DNA of 64,000 bases from Mesostigma viride (GCA_009746045.1 RPFO01000213.1:2250834-2314833), one strand, 5' to 3'; positions 1 through 11,652 are shown, counted from the stretch's first letter. Translations and numbers: made by a program. Notes: a model not told the origin generated them from the letters alone.

Positions 1-1523
1 TACATGGATGGCATGTATGTAATTAATGATGAGGATTCAGGCTCCATTGGTGTCATCATGGCTGGCCTACGTATGTACATGGATGTCAAAGAAAACAAAA
101 TGATGAGGATTCAGGCTCCCATGGTGTCATCATGGCCCGTCTACGTACATGGATGTCAAGGAATAGTAAATGATGAGGATTCAGGCTCCCATGGTGTCAT
201 CATGGCCTGTCTACGTACATGGATGGCATGTATGTATTTAATGATGAGGATTCAGGCTCCCATGGTGTCATCATGGCCCGTCTACGTACATGGATGTCAA
301 GGAATAGTAAATGATGAGGATTCAGGCTCCCATGGTGTCATCATGGCCTGTCTACGTACATGGATGGCATGTATGTAATTAATGATGAGGATTCAGGCTC
401 CATTGGTGTCATCATGGCTGGCCTACGTATGTACATGGATGTCAAAGAAAAAAAAATGATGAGGATTCAGGCTCCCATGGTGTCATCATGGCCCGTCTAC
501 GTACATGGATGTCAAGGAATAGTAAATGATGAGGATTCAGGCTCCCATGGTGTCATCATGGCCTGTCTACGTACATGGATGGCATGTATGTATTTAATGA
601 TGAGGATTCAGGCTCCCATGGTGTCATCATGGCTGGCCTACGTACATGGATGTCTCAGAAAAAAATGATGAGGATTCAGGCTCCCATGGTGTCATCATGG
701 CTGGCCTACGTACATGGATGTCAAAGAAAAAAAAATGATGAGGATTCAGGCTCCCGTGGTGTCATTATGGCCCGTCTACGTGTTGTTGGCATGTATGAAA
801 TTAATGATGAGTATTCAGGATCCCATAGTGTCATCATCGCTGGCCTACGTACATGGTTGGCATTTATGTAATTAATGATGAGGATTCAGGCTCCCATGGT
901 GTCATCATTGCCCGTGTATGTACATGGTTGGCATTTATGTAATTAATGATGAGGATTCAGGCTCCATTGGTGTCATCATGGCCCGTCTACGTACATGGGT
1001 GGCATTTATGTATTTAATGATGAGGATTCAGGCTCCCATGGGGTCATCATGGCCCGTCTACGTACATGGATGGCATGTACATGTAATTAATGATGAGGAT
1101 TCAGGCTCCATTGGTGTCATCATGGCTGGCCTACGTATGTACATGGATGTCAAAGAAAACAAAATGATGAGGATTCAGGCTCCCATGGTGTCATCATGGC
1201 CCGTCTACGTACATGGATGTCAAGGAATAGTAAATGATGAGGATTCAGGCTCCCATGGTGTCATCATGGCCTGTCTACGTACATGGATGGCATGTATGTA
1301 TTTAATGATGAGGATTCAGGCTCCCATGGTGTCATCATGGCTGGCCTACGTACATGGATGTCTCAGAAAAAAAATGATGAGGATTCAGGCTCCCATGGTG
1401 TCATCATGGCTGGCCTACGTACATGGATGTCAAAGAAAAAAAAATGATGAGGATTCAGGCTCCCGTGGTGTCATTATGGCCCGTCTACGTGTTGTTGGCA
1501 TGTATGAAATTAATGATGAGGAT

Positions 1524-2185
1524 AGTTATATACAACGATTCCTGACGGAATCGATACTAAGCGCTTAGTACCGATTCCGCAAGGAATCGTTGTTTATAAC
1601 TAAAACTTTTGCTTGCGCCGGCAAGGCTAAGGCCGATACTAGTCGGGTCATCGAATTGGCTATTCGATTATCGAAGTTGCCTATTCGACCATCGAACTTT
1701 CCTATTCGATTATCGAATTTTCCTTATTCGATTGTCGAAATTTCCTATTCGACAGGGGGTCAGAGGCCAGCGGCCTATCATACTCGGTGCCCAGCGAGCC
1801 ACCGAACTAGGCCTAGTCGATTATAGCGAGACATCGCGTGGAACTTAGCCGATTTCGGGGACTTAGCCGATTTTCGGAGCGACGTCGAACAACACAGATG
1901 ATTAGCCGGTTGAGCACATCATATCAGTCGAATAGCTAGCGCTGGTACTCCGCCTAGTAAGCGGAGAGCACTTGCCTATTTCGATTAACATATTAGGCCG
2001 AACGATTAGCGTCCGCAACGTTATTCGCATTACTAGGCGAAAAATCCACCCCCGGAACGATCCTAGCGGGATTCGAACCCGGGATGCCGGCGTGTCGCAA
2101 CAGTCTTAGTTATATACAACGATTCCTGACGGAATCGATACTAAGCGCTTAGTATCGATTCCGTCAGGAATCGTTGTATATAACT
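1524..2185. mobile_element. Foldback-type element with 78-bp palindromic ends
   Basis: The ends are two near-identical 78-bp palindromes (1524-1601 and 2108-2185), starting AGTTATATACAACGATTCC and centred on AAGCGCTT. The right one is a perfect inverted repeat over all 39+39 bases; the left has about three mismatches. The element cuts one minisatellite monomer between GATGAGGAT and TTCAGGCTCC, with one extra T as the only possible target duplication. The interior has short repeats of the type CCTATTCGATTATCGAA at about 1664-1760 and no coding region. It is either one non-autonomous foldback transposon or two small palindromic elements around a captured segment. Confidence 0.75.
2050..2107 (-). 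other. tRNA-like 3' half inside the foldback element
   Basis: The minus strand reads CCCGGGTTCGAATCCCG, a T-arm with a match to a Pol III B box, followed by an acceptor-like CTAGGATCG. The 5' half of a tRNA is missing, because the palindrome starts directly beside it. This is either a tRNA remnant caught by the element or part of a tRNA-derived SINE. It is not called as a working tRNA. Confidence 0.45.
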
Positions 2186-2715
2186 TTCAGGCTCCCATAG
2201 TGTCATCATGGCTGGCCTACGTACATGGTTGGCATTTATGTAATTAATGATGAGTATTCAGGCTCCCATGGTGTCATCATTGCCCGTGTATGTACATGGT
2301 TGGCATTTATGTAATTAATGATGAGGATTCAGGCTCCATGTATTGGTGTCATCATGGCCCGTCTACGTACATGGGTGGCATTTATGTATTTAATGATGAG
2401 GATTCAGGCTCCCATGGGGTCATCATGGCTTGTCTACGTACATGGAGTCATATTGATTCATGGAACAATGAGATACCATTCTTAATTGAAAATTGTTCTT
2501 GATACTTTCACATGCATGCCCGGAATCGTGAATTTGTGCGGGTTTCCATGATGACAATCCTCATTGAATTCTTGAGCACACAATATTGAGCAATTTAGGG
2601 GCACTTCGGCAATGTTGACCATTTTCATTCATGATAAAATTAACATTTAATGCAATAAATACATATTCCACTCATTTTAATAAACCATGCAAAAACTTTA
2701 CAAGCACGCTCAAGC

Positions 2716-3218
2716 TAGGGGTGGGCTGGCATGCACGCGTGGGTGTGGGGGTGGGCTGGCATGCATGCGTGGGTGTGGGGGGGGCTAGCCTGCATGCGTG
2801 GGTGTGTGGGGGGGCTGGCATGCATGCGTGGGTGTGTGGGGGGGCTAGCATGCATGCGTAAGTGTGGGGGGGGCTGGCATGCATGCGTGGGTGTGTATGG
2901 GGGCTGGCATGCATGCGTGGGTGTGTGTGGGGGCTAGCATGCATGCGTGGGTGTGTGGGGGGGCTGTCATGCATGCGTGGGTGTGTGGGGGGGCTGGCAT
3001 GCATGCGTGGGTGTGTGGGGGGGCTAGCATGCATGCGTGGGTGTGGGGGTGGGCTAGCATGCATGCGTGGGTGTGAGTGTGGGCTAGCATGCATGCGTGG
3101 GTGTGGGGGGGGCTAGCATGCATGCGTGGGTGTGGGGGGGCCGGGGCCGGGGCTAGCATGCATGCGTGGGTGTGGGGGTGGGCTAGCATGCATGCGTGGG
3201 TGTGGGGGGGGGCTAGCA
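2716..3218. repeat. G-rich minisatellite, ~29-bp monomer
   Basis: About 17 copies of a unit close to GGCTAGCATGCATGCGTGGG plus TGTGTGGGGG, with variable G runs. The core GCATGCATGC can pair with itself. Frames are open on both strands because the unit lacks stops, giving Cys/Met/Ala/Trp- or His/Pro-rich peptides that are not credible proteins. The 235 bases to the left (2481-2715) show nothing recognisable. Confidence 0.93.
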
Positions 3219-3219
3219 C

Positions 3220-5480
3220 GCCCCACCCCTCCATCGGCACAGCCAGCCTTGTGAGTCTACCCTTAACAACAAGGCTGGTAGGACGACACGCCTGAGCAGC
3301 ATATGTCATGCCTATCTCAGGCTAATAATGTGTGATTTTGTGCCAACAACCAAGTTGTTCCACCCAACAACACATTATAAACCCTCTTCCAAAATGCCCA
3401 ACAAGCCGGACACGTGGAGGACCACACACGCAGTATATAAAGAGAAAATAAGCTGACTTTTTATCCAGCCAACCTGTGGCTAGCTGCTCTGGTTAGCATG
3501 ACAAATGCTAACATTTACTCAGTGGGAAAGGTGAAGAGACCATTGGAACAGCCTACCTGACGCATGTGCCACCAAAGCATTGTGTCCCGCAAAATGCACA
3601 CTGCCTCCTTTCTAACAAGCACGAGCCGCTCTCTTTAGGAGACAGGTGCCAGCTCGTCAGTGTCTGGGGAAAATGATGCCGCTGCTTAGGAAGACCGCGT
3701 GAATTTCCTCGAACACAACTGTCTATAAAGCAAAAGAAATTTCAGAGAAGCATGGAAATAAAAGCATTACACCTTCCCGACAGGTTGCGGGCCACGCGCT
3801 GCAGAAAGCCAGCCACGTCACAGACGATTAACTAGCTAAAAGACACCCAGGAATCCAGCGATGCAGCGCCAGGACCCGCAACTTTCTGGCTGCATCTGGC
3901 CGGAAAGAAGGCAAAAAGCTTACGCTCAACGAGGTAAGAAAGCAGGAAAACGCAAGCTTAAGACGTTTAACACAAGAACGTACCATAACGGGCATTTATT
4001 CGTGCCCAGGCGCACAAGAAAGTCCACCCTTTCATGGAGTGGTTGGGCAGTACGCATCGCGCAGGGCTAATGTTATCTTACCGCAAAATGACGGGAAAGG
4101 TAAAGATAGCAGCGGGAATTTTTACGGCTTTAGAAACATCATTAAACTAGCTTTCCTTACGACCATCAAAACTGGCAACAATCGACAATCAACCCGGCAG
4201 GCATCCAATATACTTTATTCATCCCGACAGAAATTCAGGCCGGACCCCCCCTGCCGATGGCAAAGAAAAAAAGCCCGCGACATTATAGATCGCAACCATC
4301 CCGCCATAAATTAGAATCAGTAACTAATTTTCTCCAACAATCGAGCATTTCTGCTTTCCGCGTGCCAGATTTGTCACGTTTCGTCTAAAGGCAGTCGCCA
4401 TGGCCCCTACCGCAAGGGGTGCGCGCACCATGCCGACATAGCTTTTGGGCCTCAATTTGCACCGAAATTTGGTCCGTACCGTCCAGCTCAGTCGGATTAT
4501 GTATGTGGATCGGCCGTGTTGGTTGCATACGCAGGTATATTAATTCTTGCATTCGCCCCGGACCTTCCCCAGGACAGGTCAGGATATAACAATAATTCTT
4601 GCATTCGCCCCCGCCCTTTCCTATGGCCTGGTCAGGTTTGGGCGCGACGCCACTAGCGCGGCGCCCGCGACAGAGTGGCCAGGCTCGAGCACGTTTTCTG
4701 GATCCCAAGCACCGGATTGGACACTGTCCGAGGACTGGACAGGAATTGGCTGACCAATCGGATGCTTGCTCGTCGTCTCCAAAAACATATATAAAGAGCC
4801 AAATCGCGCGAACTACGCAAGGATCCTTTAAGCAGCGTTACTCTGCCGAAATGTCAACCTAGGCCGGTCAAGTGACGCCGAGGTGTTCACCGATAGTTCA
4901 GGTCAGCCACAGCGCGCCTTCGAATGTAGGCACGGTCGCATTTTTTTTTAGGAAATGTAGAATTGTTGTCGACCAGCTACCAACGCCCGACCGGACCCAT
5001 ACAACGGAAACATCAAGGCGATGTGATGTAGGTGTGTCTGATATGTCATTAATACACAGAGCATCGTGAATATAATATATAATATAAATTATATAATATA
5101 CTATAATTAATATATAATTTTAATTTTATGTTAATTTTAATGTTATTTCATATAACATAATATAGCATAATATAATATAATATATATTATAATAAAGTAG
5201 TATATAAAAAATTAAAATGTAAAAGAAAAATATCTACCTTATTGGGGTTTAATGTTCCTTTCCAGTTCAGCATAAGTACACTCTTGAGTGTGTGCAATGT
5301 TTGGTTATACGCCATTGTCTTAAAATAGCAACCAATGTAAACCTCCGTCCTAACCACATTTGGATACAATAAAGACATTGATGCCTGACACATAGCATTC
5401 ATTGCTTGAAATACCATGCATATTTTGTGTCAATGTTCTGCAGACCACAGCTTCAAGTGGGCATACTTCGCTTTCCTCAA
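3220..5480. other. No gene recognised; mixed non-coding stretch
   Basis: There are no long frames and no family match. TATATAAAG stands at about 3433 and again near 4788, but no downstream exon could be tied to either. An imperfect direct repeat of about 50 bp built on AATTCTTGCATTCGCCCC spans roughly 4540-4640. An AT-only stretch (ATAATATAATATA type) runs over about 5068-5215. Confidence 0.6.
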
Positions 5481-5499
5481 TATAATGGCGACATGGCAT

Positions 5500-6090
5500 T
5501 TGGTGAAAGTGGTGAGTGCCATGAAGTTGCGCCGGCCGTCGTTATCCATGACGAACTGAATGGGTTTCGTGCAAATCAAGTTTTTTGTTTTGGTGTTCCA
5601 GTTGCGCCGGCCGGCGTTTCCAATGGTATCTTGCGCGCACTTGCAAAAGCTTGCACGCTTATCAACATTTTGTGTTGGTAAACATTTTATCACCTCTGGG
5701 ATTTCCGCCTTCACTACCTGAGTTGCTTCTTTGTGGTTTTCAAATGCAACCGAGTTACGCCGGCCGTCGTTACTCATGACAAATTGTAGGGGTTTTGTGC
5801 AAATCACTTTTGTATGGTTTATGTACATGCATCCAGTTGCGCCGGCCGGCGTTTCCAATGGTATCTTGCAGTTGCGCAATCAGGCCCCATTACCAAAAGT
5901 GTGTTTGTACATCTTTTTTACACCTGAAGGATTTCTGCCTGCATATCCTGAGTTGCTTCTTAATGGTTTTTAATTGCGCCCGAGTTACGCCGGCCGTCGT
6001 TATTAATGACAAACTGTATGTGTTTCATAAAATCACTTTTGTATGGTTTACATGTATCCAGTTGCGCCGGCCGGCGTTATTAATGACGCT
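5500..6090. repeat. Three ~229-bp tandem units carrying GCCGGCC palindromes
   Basis: Each unit has two boxes about 80 bp apart: GTTRCGCCGGCCGTCGTT, then GTTGCGCCGGCCGGCGTT. They start near 5525/5605, 5752/5834 and 5982/6060. Between them is a conserved stretch around TTTCGTGCAAATCA. The array ends just before the transposase-like gene, and the first box type recurs inside that gene's second intron at about 8711. The array may be the subterminal region of the same transposon. A 149-codon minus-strand frame (5430-5879) crosses it but carries the same repeat and is not called as a gene. Confidence 0.7.
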
Positions 6091-9000
6091 TGTCGTTCTT
6101 GTTTGATGCCCATCGTTTTCGTCGTGTCTTTAATGGTGATTATTTATCATTACTCATCCTCAGGGCTTTCGGTGCCGCGGGATTAAGAGGCGAAAAAAAT
6201 CAGCTGCCGTCTGACCAAAGTCTGATGGCGCGATCGGGGCGGGGGGCCGTTTCCGACGGTTCGCGTCCCTTGTCCAATGACGACCGGGAGCCTGCACTTC
6301 GCGGTCTCTGGAGCGACAAGTACATCGAGAACAAGGGGTACAAAATTGCCAATGACATCTTTCCTATCATGGCGGAACGCGTGAAAGCAAACAACCACAG
6401 GACGCCAGAGATGAGCGCGGAGGTTCTGTCTTGCGCAGCTTCAAGACTAAATGCCATGGTGGCGGAGAGCAACGGCATTAAGAAGAGGAAGAACTGTGAC
6501 GACGGGCTTCCTGAAAGTTGGGCGGAATCTCTTCGGGATACATCAAGAAGGCTTTTGGCGACTTGGGAACATCTGAGAAGGATCGTGGGCTTAGGTGGGC
6601 CTTGTGTGGACTTGTTACGAAGGCAATGGAGGGCGTCCCGGACAGGATTGTGGAGCGCGCGTTCGGGATTGACAGGCGCTTTGTCGCAACTGTTCGGGGT
6701 CACAGGGATGGAATGGAAGAAGGGGAGGACGACCTTTTGATGAGTGCGCCAGAGAGGAGGAGGAGGAAAGACGAGCTTCCGACGGAAGTCATTGCCCTGA
6801 TACAAGCGTGCTGGAGGGATGATAACTTGACGCGGGCGTCTCCGAACATGAAGGATGTTCATTGTGAATGGACCAGAAAGGATTACAAACATACACTAGC
6901 GTTTTCGGAGGGTGCGCGCTACTATACTGTCTCCAAGTCGAAGATTTACGAAGTGTTCATTTCCCGCCATCCGGAGTTGAAGCCACCGCGGCGGATGGAC
7001 AGTAGGGAGGGGGGGGGGGGAGGGAGAGGAGGGTGTGAGGGGGGGAAATCAGGTGATTTTGGAGACGGAGGCAGGGATGTCAATGCTACGCACGAATCAG
7101 AAGAGCACAGTTCATGTGGGATACACTACTTTTTGCAAGCATATGCCCGCATGCGTCAAGGGGCGGTGGAAAATGCGGAACTTGTGCGCATGCCAGCACC
7201 ACACTACCATGCAGTCCATGGTTGGGGGGTTGGCCAAATTTCGTGCAACTTTTCATGCCAGATGCGAGTGCGGACCTGAATGCCACGCGTGCGATCATGG
7301 TAGCCAGCTCGACGTGGGGTCGTCCGTGCCCACATGTTCCATTTTCAAAGCCACTCACACGACAGAGTGGGTGAACAAGTTTACTTGTGAGGTGGAGGGG
7401 ATGAGGGAGGGGGGAGGTTCGAGGTCGTCTGTGGGGTCGTCGCGGCCGCAGGTTCAGCCTTTTCAGGGCGAACTTGAGGATCTGCCCATGCATGGGAGGG
7501 TGCTGGACGACGAGGAAGGGGTGCCCGATCATGACCTGGGCGAGGAGTTGGGGGTTTGCTCGATCCGGCGTAAGGCTTGTGTGTTGGGCACTTGCCTGGC
7601 TCCCAAGTGTGGAATTCGGAACTTCATGTTATGCGAACGGGAGGAGGCTTCCAACCACCTGATTTCATGGACCAGATACGAGATGCAGGATGTGCCGCCG
7701 GGTGCGGTTCTTGGGCCAGAGGTAATTTTTAGTGGAGTGGTTGCGCCCCAAGGCGTTTCTTTTGCAATGTTTCCTGAAGTTCTTGGGCCAGAGGTAATTT
7801 TTAGTGGAGTGGTTGCGCCCCAAGGCGTTTCTTTTTCAATTTTTCCTGAGGTCCTGTCTTTTTTCTTTCTACAGGTCATTGGTGGGTCGAAGTTGATGTC
7901 TTTTCTGTATGTGCACACTGCGCATATGCAGGACGACTGTGACGAGATCGCAAAGGCTGGTGGGCAGCGATTGACGCAAGTCGACGTCAAGTCCACACCA
8001 ACGGAGCTAAAGGAGGCAATTGTGGACAAGTGGCCGGACTTCATCCAGCATTGCTTCAACGCGTGGTGGCAAGCGGACGCCTCCAAGGAATGTCTCTCAA
8101 GGATGCGGGTGGGGGACCTTGTATGCCACACAGATTACGCCGAGAACTACCAGTCTTACACCTATCACAATCTCCAAGCACAGTATTGGCATCCAGTCAC
8201 ATTCGTCCTTATGCCCTGGATCGTGCGCTACTTGGATCCAGCGTCGGGAAAGGTCGTGAGAAGGGAGTTTCACTTCATCGGACAGGGCGGAATGAAAAGG
8301 GACGGGCGGGCCCTCCGTTTTGCTATCCTCAAAATCCTGGCGACACTACGGTCAGAAGGGGTAGAGGTGAAGCGCTTCATTGGGTGGTCGGACAATTGCT
8401 CCATGCAGTTCAAGTCAAGGAATGTGATCGCGGAAGTGGCCCGGCTGCTGACGGAGGATCCGCACCTGGAGTCATTTGAGTGGAATTACTTTGGGGAGCA
8501 GCACGGAAAGGGGGAGGTGGATGGAGCTGGTGGGACTGTGAAGTGCATGTTGAGGAGGTGGCACATCAGGGAAGAGAACCAGGACAAACAGACGGCCGCC
8601 CAGTTGGTGGAGAATCTGGCGTCGGGGGCGGTGGGCGGGACCACAACGACCAGGCGTAACTTCTTCGAGTTCCCCGAGGTAATTAAGTGTACAGTCCTCG
8701 TTCAGGGAATAGTTACGCCGGCCGTCGTTTCTAGGGCGTTCTTGGAGTCCTGGCGATCAGGAGTGCTTAATAAAACACAACTAGCTCGATGGTCTCGTAA
8801 CTTCAACTTTCCCTTGTGCAAATCTTGTCTTCGACGCGCAGGTGCTTCCTTACAGCCCAGGGCGCGGCGAAATCAAAGGAGTGAAGAAGGCGCACTGGTG
8901 GCGCATGGACAAGTCGAATGTGACGCGCTTAATGCTGCGCCAGTATTCCTGCTATTGTGGCGGTGCGTGCGCCGAGGAAAGGTGGTGGGATTGTCGAAAG

Positions 9001-9573
9001 GAGTGGACCGACATGGACGGCTGGAATGTGGGAGGTGCTCGGATGAAGCTCCACAAACTGGGGGAGCCAGTGCAAAGGAACCCAAACGGACAAGGGGGGC
9101 ACGCAGGGACGCGACTGAACAGACTACAGGCAGAGAGGACGATGATGGGAAGGAGACTGAAGCTGCGAGACATTTTTGCCGTCGAGTCCTACTCTGGTGA
9201 TGAGTCCCACGATCCAGATCATCCATATTGGCTAGCGGAAGTCTTGCAGGAGCCTTATCAGGTGGCCGCTACTTTCGTGAGGCGAGTGGCCGACAGAAAC
9301 GGCAAGGTCGATAGGGAGTTGTTCCGTAAGGGACAATGGGTGGTGGGGGTGCGCTACTGGGACAGATTTCCGGGTATGGCGACGATGTTCAAAATGGACG
9401 CCGATGCGCAAGCTGAACAGCCAAACTTGGTCAATTGCTACCTGTGCATGGACGCGGGGTTCGAACACACCATTGTTGTCAACCCAGCTAACAATCGCCA
9501 GGCCATCTTGACCATTCCGACAGACGTCGAGAAACGGCTCACGAACTTGGCCAAGAAGAGACCTGTTCAGTAG
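6090..9573 (+). CDS. DDE-transposase-like gene with introns (plain DNA transposon)
   Basis: A large transposase-like protein read as several blocks. The first (about 6183-6510) and second (about 6515-7003) lie in different frames. A further change falls near a G-rich run (7003-7040), so the 5' part is either frameshifted or has an intron I cannot place. From there to the stop the chain is clean: exon to 7721, intron 7722-7874, exon 7875-8678, intron 8679-8841, exon 8842-9573, all phase 0. A cysteine cluster (CECGPECHACDHG) lies near 7267-7306. The core shows spaced acidic motifs fitting an RNase-H-fold triad: HTDYAENYQSY, GWSDNCSMQFKS and GEQHGKGEVDGAGG. The ...HGKG.(V/C)DG.GG signature recurs in uncharacterised eukaryotic transposases; I recall it but cannot name the superfamily. 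Its upstream array suggests one mobile unit. No terminal repeats or target duplication were found. Confidence 0.6.
7710..7853 (+). repeat. 72-bp direct duplication containing a 5' splice site
   Basis: The segment from TTGGGCCAGAGGTAATTT to TTTCCTGA occurs twice, 72 bp apart. Each copy contains the exon end CCAGAG followed by a GTAATT donor, at 7721/7722 and 7793/7794. Because 72 is a multiple of three and the intron lacks stops, splicing at either donor or retaining the intron keeps the frame. Confidence 0.8.
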
Positions 9574-10204
9574 GCCAGCTCGCCCGGGCTTGGTTGGACG
9601 AGGTGGACAGCCTTGAGAGCACGTGCTTCGTTGTGAGCACTTGCCTTTCAGCCGTGATTTGCAAACGAGTTCCTTGTCCTGAATTGTAAAGCTCGATTCA
9701 TGCTCTTTTAAGGAAGTGTATAATATTATCCAGATCATGTATATATTTAGATCTAGACCTGAGTTCAAATAACATTTCTTAGAGGGCTGAGATGCGCGAG
9801 GTCCAGCATACATGTATATATCCATGGAGACATGTTACAAACTCAAATGTTTCATTGTACGTACCACTAGCTCGTCGACGGGGGTATCCCATGTAATGTA
9901 TGATTTATGAATTAATTAATCGCTTAATTGTACAATTTAAATGGATCATGAACTTGTCAAGTGGCCTAATTTGGTTTATTTGGTTCATCATTTATTGATG
10001 TCAATCATTCTTAATTGAATCTCGAGCAATAGCAATCGTGAAGCAGATCCTAATCATGTGATTCGCATAATGAGAATAGGCAACAAGTGCTACTTTGAGG
10101 AATGCGGGGTTGGTCAGGTTATTATAGAGCTAGAGCTACAAACGGCACATATATTGCAAACTTTGCGCTCCAGGCATGGAATTTCAAAAGTACCAAAATT
10201 GGAG
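9574..10204. other. 3' flank of transposase gene, AT-rich, no gene
   Basis: The base composition falls to AT-rich after the stop codon. No reading frame or repeat family is recognised, apart from a short AATCATTCTTAATTGAA motif at about 10003 that also appears near 2480 and in the 52-bp repeat near 12170. Confidence 0.55.
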
Positions 10205-11010
10205 CAGTAGATGTTGGGGACGCCCTGCGAGGTTGATGTGGACCATCGCATCTCCCTCGCCTGGCACGCTTTACGCCAGTACCGGGCCCTGTGGCGCAAG
10301 CCCCTGGGCAAGATCGAGAAACAGGACCTGTTCAAGGTCCTCGTGCTTCCTGTTCTCACACGTATGGAGCCGAGACGTGGACCCTCACCGCCGACCTGGC
10401 CCGCAAGCTGGACGGCGCGGTCACCAGCATGCTGCGTTCCATTTTCAGAGTAGGATATGCTGCTCATGTCCGCAATGAGGACCTGTACCAGGGCATGCCC
10501 TATATCACCAGCACCATTAAGCAACGACGCCTGCAGCTAGTAGGGCACCTAGCTCGCACCAACCAGGTAGACACCTCACGTGGTCCCCCCGCAGGACTGC
10601 GACCAGCCCAGCCTGGCCGGCACCTCCTCATGACGTGGGCTGGGCCCAGTGATGTTAGACGCGCCGCAAGGCCCGCACCTTCAAAGAACAGCTAGTAGAG
10701 GACATGGGGGGCCTAGGCCTCTCCGTGATTTGGAAGAAGATGATGGACAAGGCCAAGTGGGCCCAGGTCATAGAGGACAACGAGCCCCCCCCAGTGGGGA
10801 AGCGCCCGCGTGTGCAATCCCGTGGGAGGCACGCCAGATAGCTCCCCTAGGGCAGCGTGCGGCTGCCTAGATAGATGTTGTAGTTAGAATGCTGTTAGCT
10901 AGATGTAGTGTGTAGCCAATGTAGATAGATTAGACCGGTAGGACTGTTTGCACCCATCCATCCATCCATCGGGGTTAATGCTCCGTGACTCCCCAACGGG
11001 AGCACGAGTC
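10205..11010 (+). mobile_element. 5'-truncated LINE, 3' end of ORF2 plus 3' UTR
   Basis: Broken frames encode the segment after the reverse transcriptase core of a non-LTR element. In order: LFKVLVLPVLT, YGAETWTLTADLARKLDGA, a stretch with YQGMPYITSTIKQRR and VGHLARTNQVDTS, then a C-terminal WKKMMDKAKWAQVIED tail. The same order of blocks occurs in the LINE at 23537-25250, from which it clearly differs in sequence. At least two frame changes are needed, so it is dead. The 3' UTR ends in a small hairpin (GACTCCCCAACGGGAGC) directly before the (TAAT)n tail. Confidence 0.8.
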
Positions 11011-11066
11011 TAATTAATTAATTAATTAATTAATTAATTAATTAATTAATTAATTAATTAATTAAT
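11011..11066. repeat. (TTAA)n tract joining two LINE tails
   Basis: About 14 copies of the tetramer ATTA. The tract serves as 3' tail of the plus-strand LINE on its left and of the minus-strand LINE on its right. Confidence 0.9.
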
Positions 11067-11570
11067 CGAACTATTATAACCTAACTATAACCTAAGCTAT
11101 CTACAGTCTAGAAAAATCCTAACTACACTACTCATCAAAACGCCGCCGCCTCTTGGGGGGAGGTGGCTTGCCCACAGGGTAGCCCTGGCGTGTGAGCCTT
11201 GACAATCTTCTGCCACTGCGTCTTGCATGTTCTGCATGGCAGTCCAAAGAAGGGCTCAGAGAGAGTGGATGCGGTGTTCAAACTGGGCTGGGACCACTAG
11301 GTCGTCCAGCAACATCTGGATGTAGTTCGTGGCATGCATGTTTCCCTACCCTTTTGGGAATGCCCTTGGGGCCAGGCCAGGTAAGAATATTCCGCCCTGG
11401 CTGGCCAAGCCGCTGGGGGCCCTGCCAGACCAAGGGCGGTGTCGACCTGGCTGGTGCGAGCAAGGTGCCCAACAAATGCTATCGATCCTACGCTGCCTAA
11501 TCTCGTCCGAAATACGAGGCATACCCTGATACAAATACTCTAATGACGGGCGCTTGGAAAACCCTACGTT
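11067..11570 (-). mobile_element. 5'-truncated LINE (second family), ~0.5 kb
   Basis: Read on the minus strand this matches the 3' 470 bp of the LINE at 23537-25250: the same CCCCCCCAAGAGGCGGCGG C-terminal coding end, the QPGRH and WPGP-type blocks, and GMPRISDEIRQRR. It ends inside the GFSKRPS block. A few small indels break the frame. Truncation at one end and a tetranucleotide tail at the other fit target-primed reverse transcription. Confidence 0.8.
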
Positions 11571-11652
11571 CGTGCTTCCATGCAAATGTCCAATAATTAA
11601 AATGCTCATAGTAGTACTTATTTTGCATCACGCCTTGAATGAATTTAATATC

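Larger units (their letters stand above)
1..2480. repeat. Minisatellite, ~70-bp monomer with higher-order pattern
   Basis: About 30 monomers built around GATGAGGATTCAGGCTCCC, then ATGGTGTCATCATGGC and a CTACGTACATGG end. Spacer variants (AATTAATGATG, GTCAAGGAATAGTA, GTCAAAGAAA) alternate in a fixed order. The block starting at base 1 recurs at about 357 and again near 1066, so a unit of about five monomers has itself been duplicated. The array runs off the left window edge and is split by the foldback element at 1524-2185. The open frames through it are a by-product of the repeat, and no gene is supported here. Confidence 0.93.

Noticed and set aside
8873-9226. Minus-strand Ser/Pro frame under the transposase
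   Set aside because: Shadow of the last transposase exon, which has the better protein composition.
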